Shown here: in pieces, positions 1 to 10,658 of the stretch
Layout of the letters: every line of letters begins with the position of its first letter
Position numbering within the stretch: position 1 is the stretch's first letter
NCBI RefSeq assembly: GCF_030814815.1
Contig: NZ_JAUSVR010000001.1
Location: 124,001 to 188,000 of the forward strand
Source of the DNA: Ancylobacter amanitiformis
Lineage (GTDB): Bacteria > Pseudomonadota > Alphaproteobacteria > Rhizobiales > Xanthobacteraceae
DNA: 64,000 bases
Direction of reading: 5' to 3'
Position numbers and translations under genes: made by a program
The notes under the pieces: generated by a model
What the model was told of the DNA's origin: nothing
Databases searched by the model: none
What the model saw: only the letters and a program-made list of their open reading frames with translations

Positions 1-846
1 ACGCGCACGGCCTCGCTCGCCCCGGGTTTTCTCAACGTTGAGATCCTCCCTGCCTTTGCCGGCTCCGGCGAATGGCAGATCGTGCAGCGCTTCGTCTCGC
101 ACGAGACGCTGGAACACTGGCTGGACGATGCCGTCCGCCGGGCGCTGCTGGATGATCTCGCGCCGCTGCGGGCGCCCGAGGACCCCGCGCTGCCGGAGGA
201 GGTGGCGCCGGATTATCACGCCTTCGCCACTGTGACGGAGGTGATCACCACGCAGGTGGAGCCGGGCCGCGAGGCCGAGTTCTTCGCCTGGAGCGAGAAC
301 ATGCAGGCCGCGCAGGCGAAGTTCCCCGGCTACATGGGCACGCTGGTGCAGGCGCCGGTTTCCACCGATCTGCCGTGCTGGACCGCGCTGGTGCGCTTCG
401 CCTCGCCCGCCGAACTCGACGCCTGGCTGGTTTCCGCGGAACGGCGCGACCGGATCGCGGCGGCCGACCCGGCGGTGTCGCACTGGTCGAACCGCCGGCT
501 GGCAGCCGGTTTTGCCGCCTGGTTCGCACCCGATGCCAGCGGCAATGTGCCGCCCGCCTGGAAGCAGACCGCGCTGGTTCTGCTCGTGCTGTTTCCGGTG
601 GTGATGCTGGAAATCCGCTTTCTCAGCCCACTTCTGACCGGGCTGCCCATGGCGCTCGCCACCTTTCTCGGCAATGCCATCAGCGTGTGCCTCGTCTCCT
701 GGCCGCTGGTCGGCCTCGCGCGGGCGGGCATGATGTGGTGGCTGCGCCCCGCGCCCACGCACCGCCGGGCGGTGGAAATCGGCGGCGCCCTCACCCTTGC
801 CGCGCTCTATGGCGCGGAGATGGGGCTGCTGTCGCTGCTGTTCTGA
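1..846 (+). CDS. ABM-domain membrane protein, 5' end outside window
   Basis: The frame is open from the first base, so the start lies upstream. The visible part reads as a repeated antibiotic-biosynthesis-monooxygenase (ABM) ferredoxin-like fold: an end of one unit (VQRFVSHETLEHWLDDA), then a second unit after VTEVITTQVEPGREAEFFAW. The C-terminal third holds three hydrophobic segments at about 565-630, 645-725 and 780-843, so it is probably anchored in the inner membrane. Such proteins are often annotated as ABM-superfamily enzymes with no proven reaction. I infer no substrate. It ends 56 bp before the deaminase gene on the same strand. Confidence 0.7.
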   Translation, partial: TRTASLAPGFLNVEILPAFAGSGEWQIVQRFVSHETLEHWLDDAVRRALLDDLAPLRAPEDPALPEEVAPDYHAFATVTEVITTQVEPGREAEFFAWSENMQAAQAKFPGYMGTLVQAPVSTDLPCWTALVRFASPAELDAWLVSAERRDRIAAADPAVSHWSNRRLAAGFAAWFAPDASGNVPPAWKQTALVLLVLFPVVMLEIRFLSPLLTGLPMALATFLGNAISVCLVSWPLVGLARAGMMWWLRPAPTHRRAVEIGGALTLAALYGAEMGLLSLLF

Positions 847-902
847 GTGCCTGAAGACCCGCCGCGCCTTCACCCGCAACCCCCAACGCACCAGGGAAAG
901 CC

Positions 903-1403
903 ATGACCAGCGAGACACCCGTCACCCGCGACGACGAGACGTTCATGCGGCACGCCATCGCGCTGTCGGAGAAGACCGCGCTGGTCGACAGCGCCGGCGG
1001 CGTGTTCGGCTGCGTCATCGTCCGCGACGGCGAGATCCTCGGCGATGGCGCGAACCGCGTGGTGGCGGAGAACGACCCCACCTGGCACGGCGAGATGGAG
1101 GCCATCCGCAAGGCCTGCAAGAAGGAGGGAAGCTTCAAGCTGACCGGCGCCGTTCTCTACACCAGCGCCGAGCCTTGCCCGATGTGCATGGCGGCCTGCT
1201 ACTGGGCGGGAATCGAACGCGTCTACTACGCCTCGACCAATGCCGACGCACTGGAATATGGCGATTTCGACGACAGCATGATCTATGCCGAACTCAAGAA
1301 GCCGGTCGGCGAACGTTCGATCAAGTGCGAGCAGATCCTGCGGGAGGAAGCCGTCGAGGTGTGGAAGAAATACAAGAACAAGACCGACCGCGTGCCCTAC
1401 TGA
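903..1403 (+). CDS. Nucleoside/nucleobase deaminase (CDA superfamily)
   Basis: A 166-residue zinc-dependent deaminase. The signature is complete: HGEMEAI supplies the first zinc ligand (His62) and the catalytic Glu64, and PCPMCMA supplies Cys92 and Cys95. Length and motif spacing fit the guanine deaminase / tRNA adenosine deaminase-like branch rather than short cytidine deaminases, so the likely reaction is hydrolytic deamination of a purine base or nucleoside. A purine-rich AGGGAA lies just upstream of the ATG. The next gene is an NCS2 nucleobase-type permease, which agrees with purine salvage, but the exact substrate is not readable from sequence. Confidence 0.85.
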   Translation: MTSETPVTRDDETFMRHAIALSEKTALVDSAGGVFGCVIVRDGEILGDGANRVVAENDPTWHGEMEAIRKACKKEGSFKLTGAVLYTSAEPCPMCMAACYWAGIERVYYASTNADALEYGDFDDSMIYAELKKPVGERSIKCEQILREEAVEVWKKYKNKTDRVPY

Positions 1404-1656
1404 GACGCGCCGGCGCCGCCGCGTTTCCGGCGCAACGCCCTGGCGGAAAACGCCGCCGCGCCGCGCCCGCGCGCCCCGTGCCGCCTTGCCCCGCGCACGG
1501 CGAAATACCATAGTCGCCGCGGGGATTCCGGGGGCAGGCTTGCCGTGGCGGCGCCGATGGCGCGCGGCGCATGGCAAAGGCCGGCCGGAGCCCGCCCGCC
1601 CGTTCTCCCGCCCGCTTCTTGCCCGCCTTCTCCCTCCTCAGCCGTTCCGAGCCCCG

Positions 1657-3360
1657 ATGCCGCGCAAGCCATCCAACATCGTCTATTCGGCCCATGAGAA
1701 GCCTCCGCTCGGCACGCTGCTGGCGCTGGGCATCCAGCACGCGACGCTGGCGCTGCTCTTCCTCGTCTATCCGCTGGTCGCGGCGGAGGAGGCCGGGCTG
1801 AGCTTTGCCGATACCCAGGTGCTGATCACCAGCTGCATCATCTTCATGGGCATCGCGACCATCATCGAGTGCTGGCCCAAGGCCGGCGCGGGCATGCTGC
1901 TGGTGCAGATTCCCAACACGCCGCATCTGCCGCTGGCGGTGCAGTCGCTCTCCGCCGGTGGCCTGCCGCTCTATGCCGCGATGAGCCTGGTCGCCTCGGT
2001 CTCGCAGCTCTCGCTCACCCGCTTCACCAATGCGCTGCGTGCCGTGTTTCCGCCGGAAATCTGCGGCGTCGCCGTGACCATGCTTGGCATCGCGCTGGCC
2101 CCGCCGGCGCTGCGCCGCGTGTTCGGGCTGGCGCAGGAATCGGGGGGGCTGGTCGATACCCGCTACCTCATGGTCAGCTTCATCACGCTGTTCATCATCA
2201 TCGTGCTGGCAATCTTCTCGCGCGGGCTGCTGCGCCTGTTCGCGGTGGCCATCGGCGCCGGGGCGGGCTGGGTCATCGCCTCCTTCGCCGGCATTGCACC
2301 AACGCCGGCGGACACGTTCGCGCAGCTTCCCTATATCGATATTCCCCGCATCGGCTTCCCCGGCTTCGCCTGGTCCTGGGCGCTGCTGCCGGCGGCCATC
2401 CTCACCGGCTTCATCTCCGCCGTCGACATGATCTCGACCGTCGTGTCGATGCAGCGCATGGACGATGCCGACTGGCGCCGCGCCGACATGGAGCAGGCCG
2501 GCCGCGCCATTCGCGCCAATACCTTCGCCGATATGGGCGCCGCGCTCACCGGCGGGTTCGCCAGCGCCTCCTCCTCGGCGGCGATCGGCGTCGCCTTCGC
2601 CACGGGCGCCACCGCGTGGCGCATCGGCATCATCGCCGGCGGGGTCATCCTGCTCGCGGCCTTCTCGCCGCGGCTGGTGGGGGCGCTGACCATCATCCCG
2701 ACGCCCGTCGTCGGCGCCATCCTGATCTATGCCTCGGCCTTTCTCATCGTCGCCGGCATGGACCTGATCCTGTCCCGCCGCCTGAGCGACCGGCGCATCT
2801 TCACCGTCGGCCTCTCGGTGCTGGCCGGCCTCACGGTCGCGCTGCTGCCGGAAGTGGTGCACTCGACGCCGGACTGGGCGCAGCCCATCCTCGAATCACC
2901 CCTCTCGGTGTCGACCGCCGTCGCGGTGCTGCTCAACCTGTTCTTCCGCATCGGCATCCGCCAGGAGGCCTCGCTTCCCGTGACGCTGGGCGACAATGCC
3001 TTCCAGGTGACGACCGAGTTCCTCGAATATCAGGGCGACGTATGGGGCGCCCGGCGCGATGTCATCGCCGCCGTGATTCCCGTCGTCGCCGAGGCGGTGG
3101 AAACCCTGCTCGACACCGAGACCGCCGCCGGCGCGCTGGAATTGCGCGCCCGGTTCGACGAGAACAATTTCGACGTCACCCTGCTCTATCACGGCGAGGC
3201 GATCGAGGTTCCAACGCTGCGCCCCTCGCCCGAGGACCTGTTGGGCGATGCCAAGGCGGTCGCCCGCTTCGTCGGCTACATGCTGAGCAAGCGCGCGGAC
3301 AAGCTGGTGATCGGCATGGAAGGCGAGCGGCAGGCGCTGTCCCTGCGCTTCGAGCACTGA
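1657..3360 (+). CDS. NCS2-family (SLC23) permease with degenerate GHKL-like C-terminal domain
   Basis: A 567-residue polytopic membrane protein. Residues of about 20-430 form the nucleobase:cation symporter-2 (xanthine/uracil permease) core. The start MPRKPSNIV is the first Met before the first membrane helix. Usual family members end near 430-460 residues; this one carries about 120 extra soluble residues (about 445-567). The tail looks like a worn GHKL ATPase domain: helix VIPVVAEAVETLL where the N box should be (no Asn), strand FDVTLLYHGEAI where DxG should be, and a final SLRFEH. An RsbW-like GHKL protein and a STAS protein follow directly, so the tail may be a regulatory or sensor domain. 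Substrate unknown. The family call is firm; the tail assignment is inference from pattern. Confidence 0.8.
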   Translation: MPRKPSNIVYSAHEKPPLGTLLALGIQHATLALLFLVYPLVAAEEAGLSFADTQVLITSCIIFMGIATIIECWPKAGAGMLLVQIPNTPHLPLAVQSLSAGGLPLYAAMSLVASVSQLSLTRFTNALRAVFPPEICGVAVTMLGIALAPPALRRVFGLAQESGGLVDTRYLMVSFITLFIIIVLAIFSRGLLRLFAVAIGAGAGWVIASFAGIAPTPADTFAQLPYIDIPRIGFPGFAWSWALLPAAILTGFISAVDMISTVVSMQRMDDADWRRADMEQAGRAIRANTFADMGAALTGGFASASSSAAIGVAFATGATAWRIGIIAGGVILLAAFSPRLVGALTIIPTPVVGAILIYASAFLIVAGMDLILSRRLSDRRIFTVGLSVLAGLTVALLPEVVHSTPDWAQPILESPLSVSTAVAVLLNLFFRIGIRQEASLPVTLGDNAFQVTTEFLEYQGDVWGARRDVIAAVIPVVAEAVETLLDTETAAGALELRARFDENNFDVTLLYHGEAIEVPTLRPSPEDLLGDAKAVARFVGYMLSKRADKLVIGMEGERQALSLRFEH

Positions 3361-3514
3361 TCGACGCGCGCGGGCGGCGGGCCGACTGCCGGCTGCCGGC
3401 GCGCCGCTTGCGTGACCGGAGCTTTTCGGGCTAGCTCTGGCGCCAGCCGGGATGCTGCGCCGCACAGGCGGGCCGGTGGCCTCCGGTACAGGCTTGGACA
3501 GGATTGGCATCGCC

Positions 3515-3847
3515 ATGCATATCGACCGCATCGTCGAGAAGGACGTTATGATCACCGCCGTGCGCGGGCGTCTCGACAGCAGTTCCTCGCCCAAGCTCGA
3601 CGAGACGCTGGCCGTCATCCCGGAGGGCAGCGCCGCCATCGTGCTGGATTTCGCCGAGCTTACCTATATCAGCTCGGCCGGGCTGCGCGTGGTGCTGAAG
3701 GCCACCAAGCTGGCGCGCAGCAACGGCCTGCAACTGGTCATCTGCGGCCTTGTCCCGCAGGTGCACGAGGTGTTCGACGTGAGCGGCTTCACCGCGCTCA
3801 TCCCGATTCACGAGAGCCGGGCGAGCGCGCTCGCCGCGCTCACGTGA
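3515..3847 (+). CDS. STAS-domain anti-sigma factor antagonist
   Basis: A 110-residue single STAS domain of the SpoIIAA/RsbV type. The start MHIDRIVEKD is preferred over in-frame upstream starts because it begins exactly at the domain and follows a GGACAGGA-like ribosome site. The loop LTYISSAGLRVV carries Ser54, which aligns with the phosphorylated Ser of SpoIIAA and RsbV (DSSG/DSTG). Known role of the family: the dephosphorylated form binds a GHKL kinase/anti-sigma factor and releases the bound partner. The next gene, 36 bp downstream, encodes just such a kinase, and a PP2C phosphatase able to reverse the phosphorylation lies in the facing operon. Confidence 0.9.
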   Translation: MHIDRIVEKDVMITAVRGRLDSSSSPKLDETLAVIPEGSAAIVLDFAELTYISSAGLRVVLKATKLARSNGLQLVICGLVPQVHEVFDVSGFTALIPIHESRASALAALT

Positions 3848-3883
3848 CCGCGCCTCCCTGACCGATCATCGGCGGGCGGGACC

Positions 3884-4315
3884 ATGATCATTCGCGAGAT
3901 CGACATCCGCCTGCCGAGCCGGCTCGATGAACTTGAGCCGCTGTTCGAGGCGCTCGACTTCTTCGTCAGGACCAACGCTATCCCGCAAACCCCGGCCTAT
4001 CGGCTGCAGCTGGCGGTTGACGAGTTCGTCGCCAATGCGGTCGCGCATGGCTATGAGGACGGGCGGCAGGGCGAGATCGGCGTAAAGGTGCGCCTGGATG
4101 GCGACATGCTGGAACTGACCTTCAGCGATGACGGCGCGCCATTCGATCCGTTCCACGCACCGCCGCCGGACCTGACCGGCTCGATCGAGGAGCGCCGCGT
4201 CGGCGGGCTCGGCATCCACCTGGTGCGCACCCTCGCCGTCTCCGTGGCCTATCGCTACGAGCACGGCAGCAATATCGTGGTCATCCGGCTGCATCTGACC
4301 GAGCCGACCGGGTGA
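3884..4315 (+). CDS. RsbW/SpoIIAB-like GHKL serine kinase (anti-sigma regulatory factor type)
   Basis: A 143-residue single GHKL ATPase. Motifs are intact: N box LAVDEFVANAVAHGY with Asp46, Glu47 and Asn51, DxG loop SDDGAPFDPF, and the glycine lid GGLGIHLVRTLA. This is the domain set of RsbW/SpoIIAB kinases, which phosphorylate a STAS partner and may hold a sigma factor or another protein. No sigma factor gene is in the window, so its second partner is unknown; it could instead act on the permease's GHKL-like tail or on a distant target. Same strand and close behind the STAS gene, so probably co-transcribed with it. Confidence 0.88.
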   Translation: MIIREIDIRLPSRLDELEPLFEALDFFVRTNAIPQTPAYRLQLAVDEFVANAVAHGYEDGRQGEIGVKVRLDGDMLELTFSDDGAPFDPFHAPPPDLTGSIEERRVGGLGIHLVRTLAVSVAYRYEHGSNIVVIRLHLTEPTG

Positions 4316-4341
4316 GCACAGCGCCGTGAGGCTGCGACGGC

Positions 4342-5940
4342 TCAGCTGGCCTCCGCCGCCCGGTGAACCTGCGTGAAATCGTTCACCAGCCCGCGCGCCT
4401 GCCAGACGATGCGCTCGAACAGCACCGTCATGCGGAACAGAGCATTCTGCGCGGCCGGCGCGATGTCCTCCTGCGAGGACAGCCGCAGCCGCAGCCCCTC
4501 CATCAACTGGTCGCGATGGCCGAGCAGGGCGATCACCAGCGCGGGATCCTCCGCGCCGAGCGCCTCCGCATGGTCGGCAACCGCGCCGAGAATGGCATGC
4601 AGCGCCTCGACGAGCCGCTGCGCTGTCGGCACCTCGCGCGCCTGCGCCGCCTCCTGCGCGAATTCCGCCAGCGCCTCGTGCAGCGCGCCGGCCGTGGTCG
4701 CGGCCTCATCGAGCAGTAGCGCCACCGCCACCTGCGGACGGGTGGGGCTGCTGTCGAGCAGCGAGGCGAGATAGGTCTTCACCGTCGCCGCCAGCGTGGC
4801 GCCGGCCAGCCGCAGCGCAGCCGGCGCCGGGCCGTGGGTCGGACCATCCTCGCGCACGCGGTCCAGCATCTGCGGCAGGCGTGTCGTCAGCCGCGCCACC
4901 TCGCGCAGGCTGAGTTCCAGCGCGGTGGCGGGATCGCCCAGCGCCTCGCGCAGCAGGAAGGCCGGTTCGGCCAGGGTTTCGGCCGGGCTCGCCGGCATGA
5001 GCCGGTGCAAAAGCCGCCGGCAGGGACGTTCCAGCCAACTGGTCACGAGCGCACCGCCGACCTGCGCCAGCAGGAAGACGAGGGCGATCTGCGCACCCGG
5101 CGATCCGAGCCCGTCGGTCGTGAGAAGATGGGTCATCGGATCCGGATAAACCGCGGCGACCACCGAAAGCGCCGCCAGCAGCAGCCCGCCCGCCCCCTTC
5201 TGCACGACCTGCAGCGCGAACACGGTTCGCCCCGCGGCGGTTTCGCCGGGAATCATCAGCGCGTTGTTGATGCCGCTGGCGATATTGGCGCCGGCAATCA
5301 GCGGAAACGCCGCACTGAGCGTCAGCAGCCCACCGGAGATAGAGGCCACCGCCAGCGCCGCCGCCACCGAGGAGGATTGCGCGGCGAAGGCGAAGCCGGC
5401 CCCGACCAGCGCCAGCAGCCAGGGATTGTTCACCGCGCTCTGCCACCAGATTTCCTGCATCGCCTGCTCGCGCAGCGGCCCGACGGCGCTTGAAACAAGA
5501 TACATGCCGAACAGCAGCAGCGCCCCGCCCAGCGCCGCGTCCAGCGCGTTGCGCATCCGGTCGCCGCGCACCAGCCGGAAATAGGTGGCGGAGCCGACAA
5601 TGCCGATCACGATGCCGGCCGGAGTCGCCGTGTTGACGGCGACGATGAGCGGCAGCAGTGCCGTGCCGACATTCGACCAGGTCGGCGCCAGCAGCGCGGG
5701 CCCCGGCGGCAGCACACCGCCCCTGACGAAGGAGACGATGATCCAGGATACCGCCGTCGAACTCTGCGTGACGATGCCGGCCACGACGCCGCTGGCCGCG
5801 CAGCCCAGGGTGCCGTGCAAGGCCCGGGCGAAGACGGCGCGGGCGCGCCGCCCCACCAGCGGCACGAGGTTGGCGGAGAGCATGCGCACGCCGATGAAGA
5901 AAAGGCCGAGGCCGCACAGCAGGGAGGCGATTGTCGACAT
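4342..5940 (-). CDS. Na+/phosphate cotransporter family protein (NptA/YjbB type) with PhoU-like tail
   Basis: A 532-residue inner-membrane protein. The two inverted repeats of the PF02690 Na/Pi cotransporter fold each keep the diagnostic motif: QSSTA at residues 59-63 and QSSS at 188-191. About eight hydrophobic segments fill residues 1-310. The rest, roughly 330-530, is helical and soluble with a PhoU-like look, as in E. coli YjbB. Predicted activity is sodium-coupled phosphate movement, possibly export. It is the last gene of the operon that begins with the receiver-PP2C phosphatase, 181 bp after the single receiver, and it converges on the RsbW-like gene with only 26 bp between stops. Confidence 0.85.
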   Translation of the reverse strand: MSTIASLLCGLGLFFIGVRMLSANLVPLVGRRARAVFARALHGTLGCAASGVVAGIVTQSSTAVSWIIVSFVRGGVLPPGPALLAPTWSNVGTALLPLIVAVNTATPAGIVIGIVGSATYFRLVRGDRMRNALDAALGGALLLFGMYLVSSAVGPLREQAMQEIWWQSAVNNPWLLALVGAGFAFAAQSSSVAAALAVASISGGLLTLSAAFPLIAGANIASGINNALMIPGETAAGRTVFALQVVQKGAGGLLLAALSVVAAVYPDPMTHLLTTDGLGSPGAQIALVFLLAQVGGALVTSWLERPCRRLLHRLMPASPAETLAEPAFLLREALGDPATALELSLREVARLTTRLPQMLDRVREDGPTHGPAPAALRLAGATLAATVKTYLASLLDSSPTRPQVAVALLLDEAATTAGALHEALAEFAQEAAQAREVPTAQRLVEALHAILGAVADHAEALGAEDPALVIALLGHRDQLMEGLRLRLSSQEDIAPAAQNALFRMTVLFERIVWQARGLVNDFTQVHRAAEAS

Positions 5941-5984
5941 CGCCTCAGAAATTCCCGTTCCGCAACGCCATCATATCCTTCGAT

Positions 5985-6038
5985 GCAGTCTCAAGCCTCG
6001 GGGCAGTCTCAAGTCTCGGGGCAGTCTCAAGTCTCGGG
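5985..6038. repeat. Tandem repeat, 3 x 18 bp
   Basis: Three head-to-tail copies of an 18-bp unit (gcagtctcaagtctcggg). Copies two and three are identical and copy one differs at a single base. It lies in the 181-bp gap between the single-receiver gene and the Na/Pi cotransporter gene, 45 bp upstream of the transporter start codon on its strand, so it forms part of the mRNA leader if the two genes are co-transcribed. Confidence 0.95.
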
Positions 6039-6121
6039 CGGGCCGCGATCCTGACCGGGCGCCGGCATGGCTCGCGCCGCGCACCAGCCCGGCGGATCGG
6101 CCAATGGAAGGCCGGGAGACA

Positions 6122-6487
6122 TCAGCCGCCCAGCAGCGCCTGGATCTTGCCCAGCAGCCGCGGCAGTTCAACCGGCTTGGTGTCGAAGTCGTCGCATCCG
6201 GCCGCCATGGCGTCCTCGCGGTCCTTCGCCATGGCGTGGGCGGTCAGCGCGATGACGGGGATGGCTGCCGTTTCCGGATTGGCCTTCACCTGCCGCGTTG
6301 CCTCCCAGCCGTCCAGTACCGGCAGGCTCATGTCCATGAGGATGATGTCGGGTCGCTCGGACAGGGCGAGATCGACCCCTTCCTGCCCGTTCACCGCCAC
6401 CAGCACCTCGTGGCCATTGCGCGAGAGCCGGCGCGAGAGCATGTCGCGGTTCATCTCGTTATCCTCGACCAGCAGGATCTTCGCCAT
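6122..6487 (-). CDS. Single-domain response regulator (CheY/DivK-like)
   Basis: A 121-residue stand-alone receiver starting MAKILLVEDNEMNRDML. The acidic pair, the phosphoacceptor Asp52 in DIILMDMSLPVLDG, the conserved Thr in IALTAHAM and Lys104 in FDTKPVE are all present. It has no output domain, so it must act by protein contact or as a phosphorelay intermediate. It starts 32 bp after the hybrid kinase stop codon on the same strand, and the natural donor is that kinase. ATG at 6487 is chosen because it starts exactly at the first receiver strand. Confidence 0.9.
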   Translation of the reverse strand: MAKILLVEDNEMNRDMLSRRLSRNGHEVLVAVNGQEGVDLALSERPDIILMDMSLPVLDGWEATRQVKANPETAAIPVIALTAHAMAKDREDAMAAGCDDFDTKPVELPRLLGKIQALLGG

Positions 6488-6519
6488 CGCCCGGCTCCCA
6501 TTGTCCAAACCCGACCCGC

Positions 6520-8858
<2,339 letters not shown>

Positions 8859-8862
<4 letters not shown>

Positions 8863-10073
8863 CGCGCTTCCCCCTCGCCTGCGGACGTTGCCGCGTTATC
8901 TTTAAGTGGCGCCAGCGTGAGCAGGATCGCCGCCATGTCGTCGAATGCCGGCAGCCCCGCCTCGAAGGCGCGCACGTCGCTCACCAGCCGGCCCAGCGTG
9001 TCCGCCTCCGACCCGTCGAGCGCGGCGAACAGGTAGCCGAGCCGCTCCTCGCCATAAAGCGCCTCCCCGGCATCCTGCGCTTCGGTGAAACCATCGGTCA
9101 CCACCAGCAGCCGGTCTCCCGGAACCAGCGGATGCGTGGCGGTGCGATAGGCAAACTCCTCCATCACCCCGAGCGCGGGCCCACCATGGCCGGAGAGCCG
9201 GGTGAGGCCCCCATCGGCGGCCCGCAGGAAGGGGGGGATATGGCCGGCGCGGACATAGGACAGCACGCCGGACGGCGCGTGCAGCACCGCCAGCAGGAAC
9301 GTGACGAACATGCAGCCGACATTGCCGCGCGCCAGCGCATCATTGGCGAGCGAAACCGCGCGCGCGGGATCGGCGAACAGTTCCGGCGCATCCGGCCGCC
9401 CGGCCATGGCACGGAACATCGCATGGGTGCGCGCCATCATCAGCGCCGCCGCCGCGCCCTTGTCCGACACGTCGCCCACCACCAGCACGATAAGGTCGCT
9501 GCCCACGATGAAATGGTCGACGAGATCCCCGCCCACTTCCTTGGCCGGCTCCAGCAGGGCGCGTATGCCGACGGGCTGGCCGGCAATGGTGCCGTCAAAG
9601 GGCGCGGGCACCAGCGCGAGCTGCAAGGTGCGCGCCTCGTTGAGCTCGACCTGCTTGCGCCGGAGCTCGTCGCGCGTGCGGTCGCGCAGCGCCTTCTTCT
9701 CCAGCGTCGCCAGCACCCGGGCCCGCAGCAGCGTCGGGTTGAACGGCTTGAACAGGAAATCGTCGGCGCCCAGCTCGATGCAGCGGACCACGGGTTCAAT
9801 CTCGTTCAGGGCCGAGACCACGATGACCGGCAGATCGTGGATCCGCCCATCCGCATTCATCGCCGCGAGCACGCCGAATCCGTCCAGCTCCGGCATCATG
9901 ATGTCGAGCAGGACAAGGTCGTAGCGGGTCTGGGCGATGGCGGCGAGTGCCTCGCGCCCGTCGGCCGCCTGGTCGAGCCGCGTGAAGCCGAGCCGGCGCA
10001 GGCGTCGAATCAGCAGGTCGCGATTCTCGGCAACATCATCCACCACCAGAATCGTCGCGTTCTGGTCAGCCAT
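8859..10073 (-). CDS. Response regulator with PP2C/SpoIIE phosphatase output (RsbU/RssB-type)
   Basis: A 404-residue fusion. Residues 1-125 are a receiver (acidic Asp12/13, phosphoacceptor Asp57 in LVLLDIMMPE, Lys109 in FLFKPF). A coiled linker (about 125-150, rich in Arg/Lys/Glu) leads to a SpoIIE-type PP2C phosphatase with metal-binding motifs EVGGDLVDHF (Asp183), GDVSDKG (Asp201) and LLVVTDGFTE. Known relatives dephosphorylate STAS antagonists, and a STAS antagonist with an intact acceptor Ser lies 5 kb away in the facing operon. ATG at 10073 (MADQNATILVVDD) is preferred because it abuts the receiver. It is the first gene of its operon; the 190-bp upstream gap should carry the promoter. 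Confidence 0.92.
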
Positions 10074-10263
10074 CTGTCCGCTTCCGCCATCCGCCCGAGA
10101 TGCGTTCGGGCCGGCGGAATATTCACGCAAAACACGGACTTAGCAACGCCCGCATGCGCCCTCCGCAACGTCATCCGCAACGGCGTGCCGCTTCCCGCCT
10201 TCGACAAGGCAATGGCAAAGCGGCCGACCTCACCCTAGATAAGGAACAGACCCGAGGTGATCG

Positions 10264-10587
10264 ATGAAGAACATGTCCGGCGTCGTTCTGCTCGTGCTTG
10301 TAGCCACGGCGGGCTCCGCCCTAGCCCAGAGTTCAACCGTGAAAAATCCCTACATGCCGCAGCGACCCAATTCGGTGAAGCCGAACAGCCAGAACCTGAT
10401 GCAGGGCCCCTCCTCCTGGACACCGCAGCAGCGCCGGCTGAACGTGCCGGGCGCCGATGCCAATCCCAGCCTGCGCCGGCAGACCCTGCCTTACACCGGC
10501 CAGCCGCCGGTTACGCAGCAGGCACCGCCCAGCACGCCGGCTACGCCCGTGCCGGCCGAGACACCGCCCAAGCCGCCGATCCTGTAG
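10264..10587 (+). CDS. Small secreted proline-rich protein, unknown function
   Basis: A 107-residue protein with a clear signal peptide (MKNMSGVVLLVLVATAGSAL, then AQ), giving an approximately 85-residue mature chain. The mature part is low in hydrophobic residues and rich in Pro, Gln and Asn, with a Pro/Thr/Ala-rich tail ending in PPKPPIL. I recognise no family. It is probably periplasmic and largely disordered. It stands alone between two minus-strand operons; the start is supported by a GAGG about 7 bp upstream and by the signal peptide. Confidence 0.65.
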   Translation: MKNMSGVVLLVLVATAGSALAQSSTVKNPYMPQRPNSVKPNSQNLMQGPSSWTPQQRRLNVPGADANPSLRRQTLPYTGQPPVTQQAPPSTPATPVPAETPPKPPIL

Positions 10588-10624
10588 CGGGCCGACGCGG
10601 ACGAAGGCCCGCGCCGGGAAGGCA

Positions 10625-10647
10625 CGCGCGGCGTATCCTGCCGCGCG
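10625..10647. terminator. Hairpin between convergent genes
   Basis: Perfect 8-bp GC arms (cgcgcggc / gccgcgcg) around a 7-base loop, between the stops of the secreted protein (+) and thrS (-). There is no T-tract on either side, so it is only a possible bidirectional terminator. Confidence 0.4.
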
Positions 10648-10658
10648 CGTTGCCGCGC

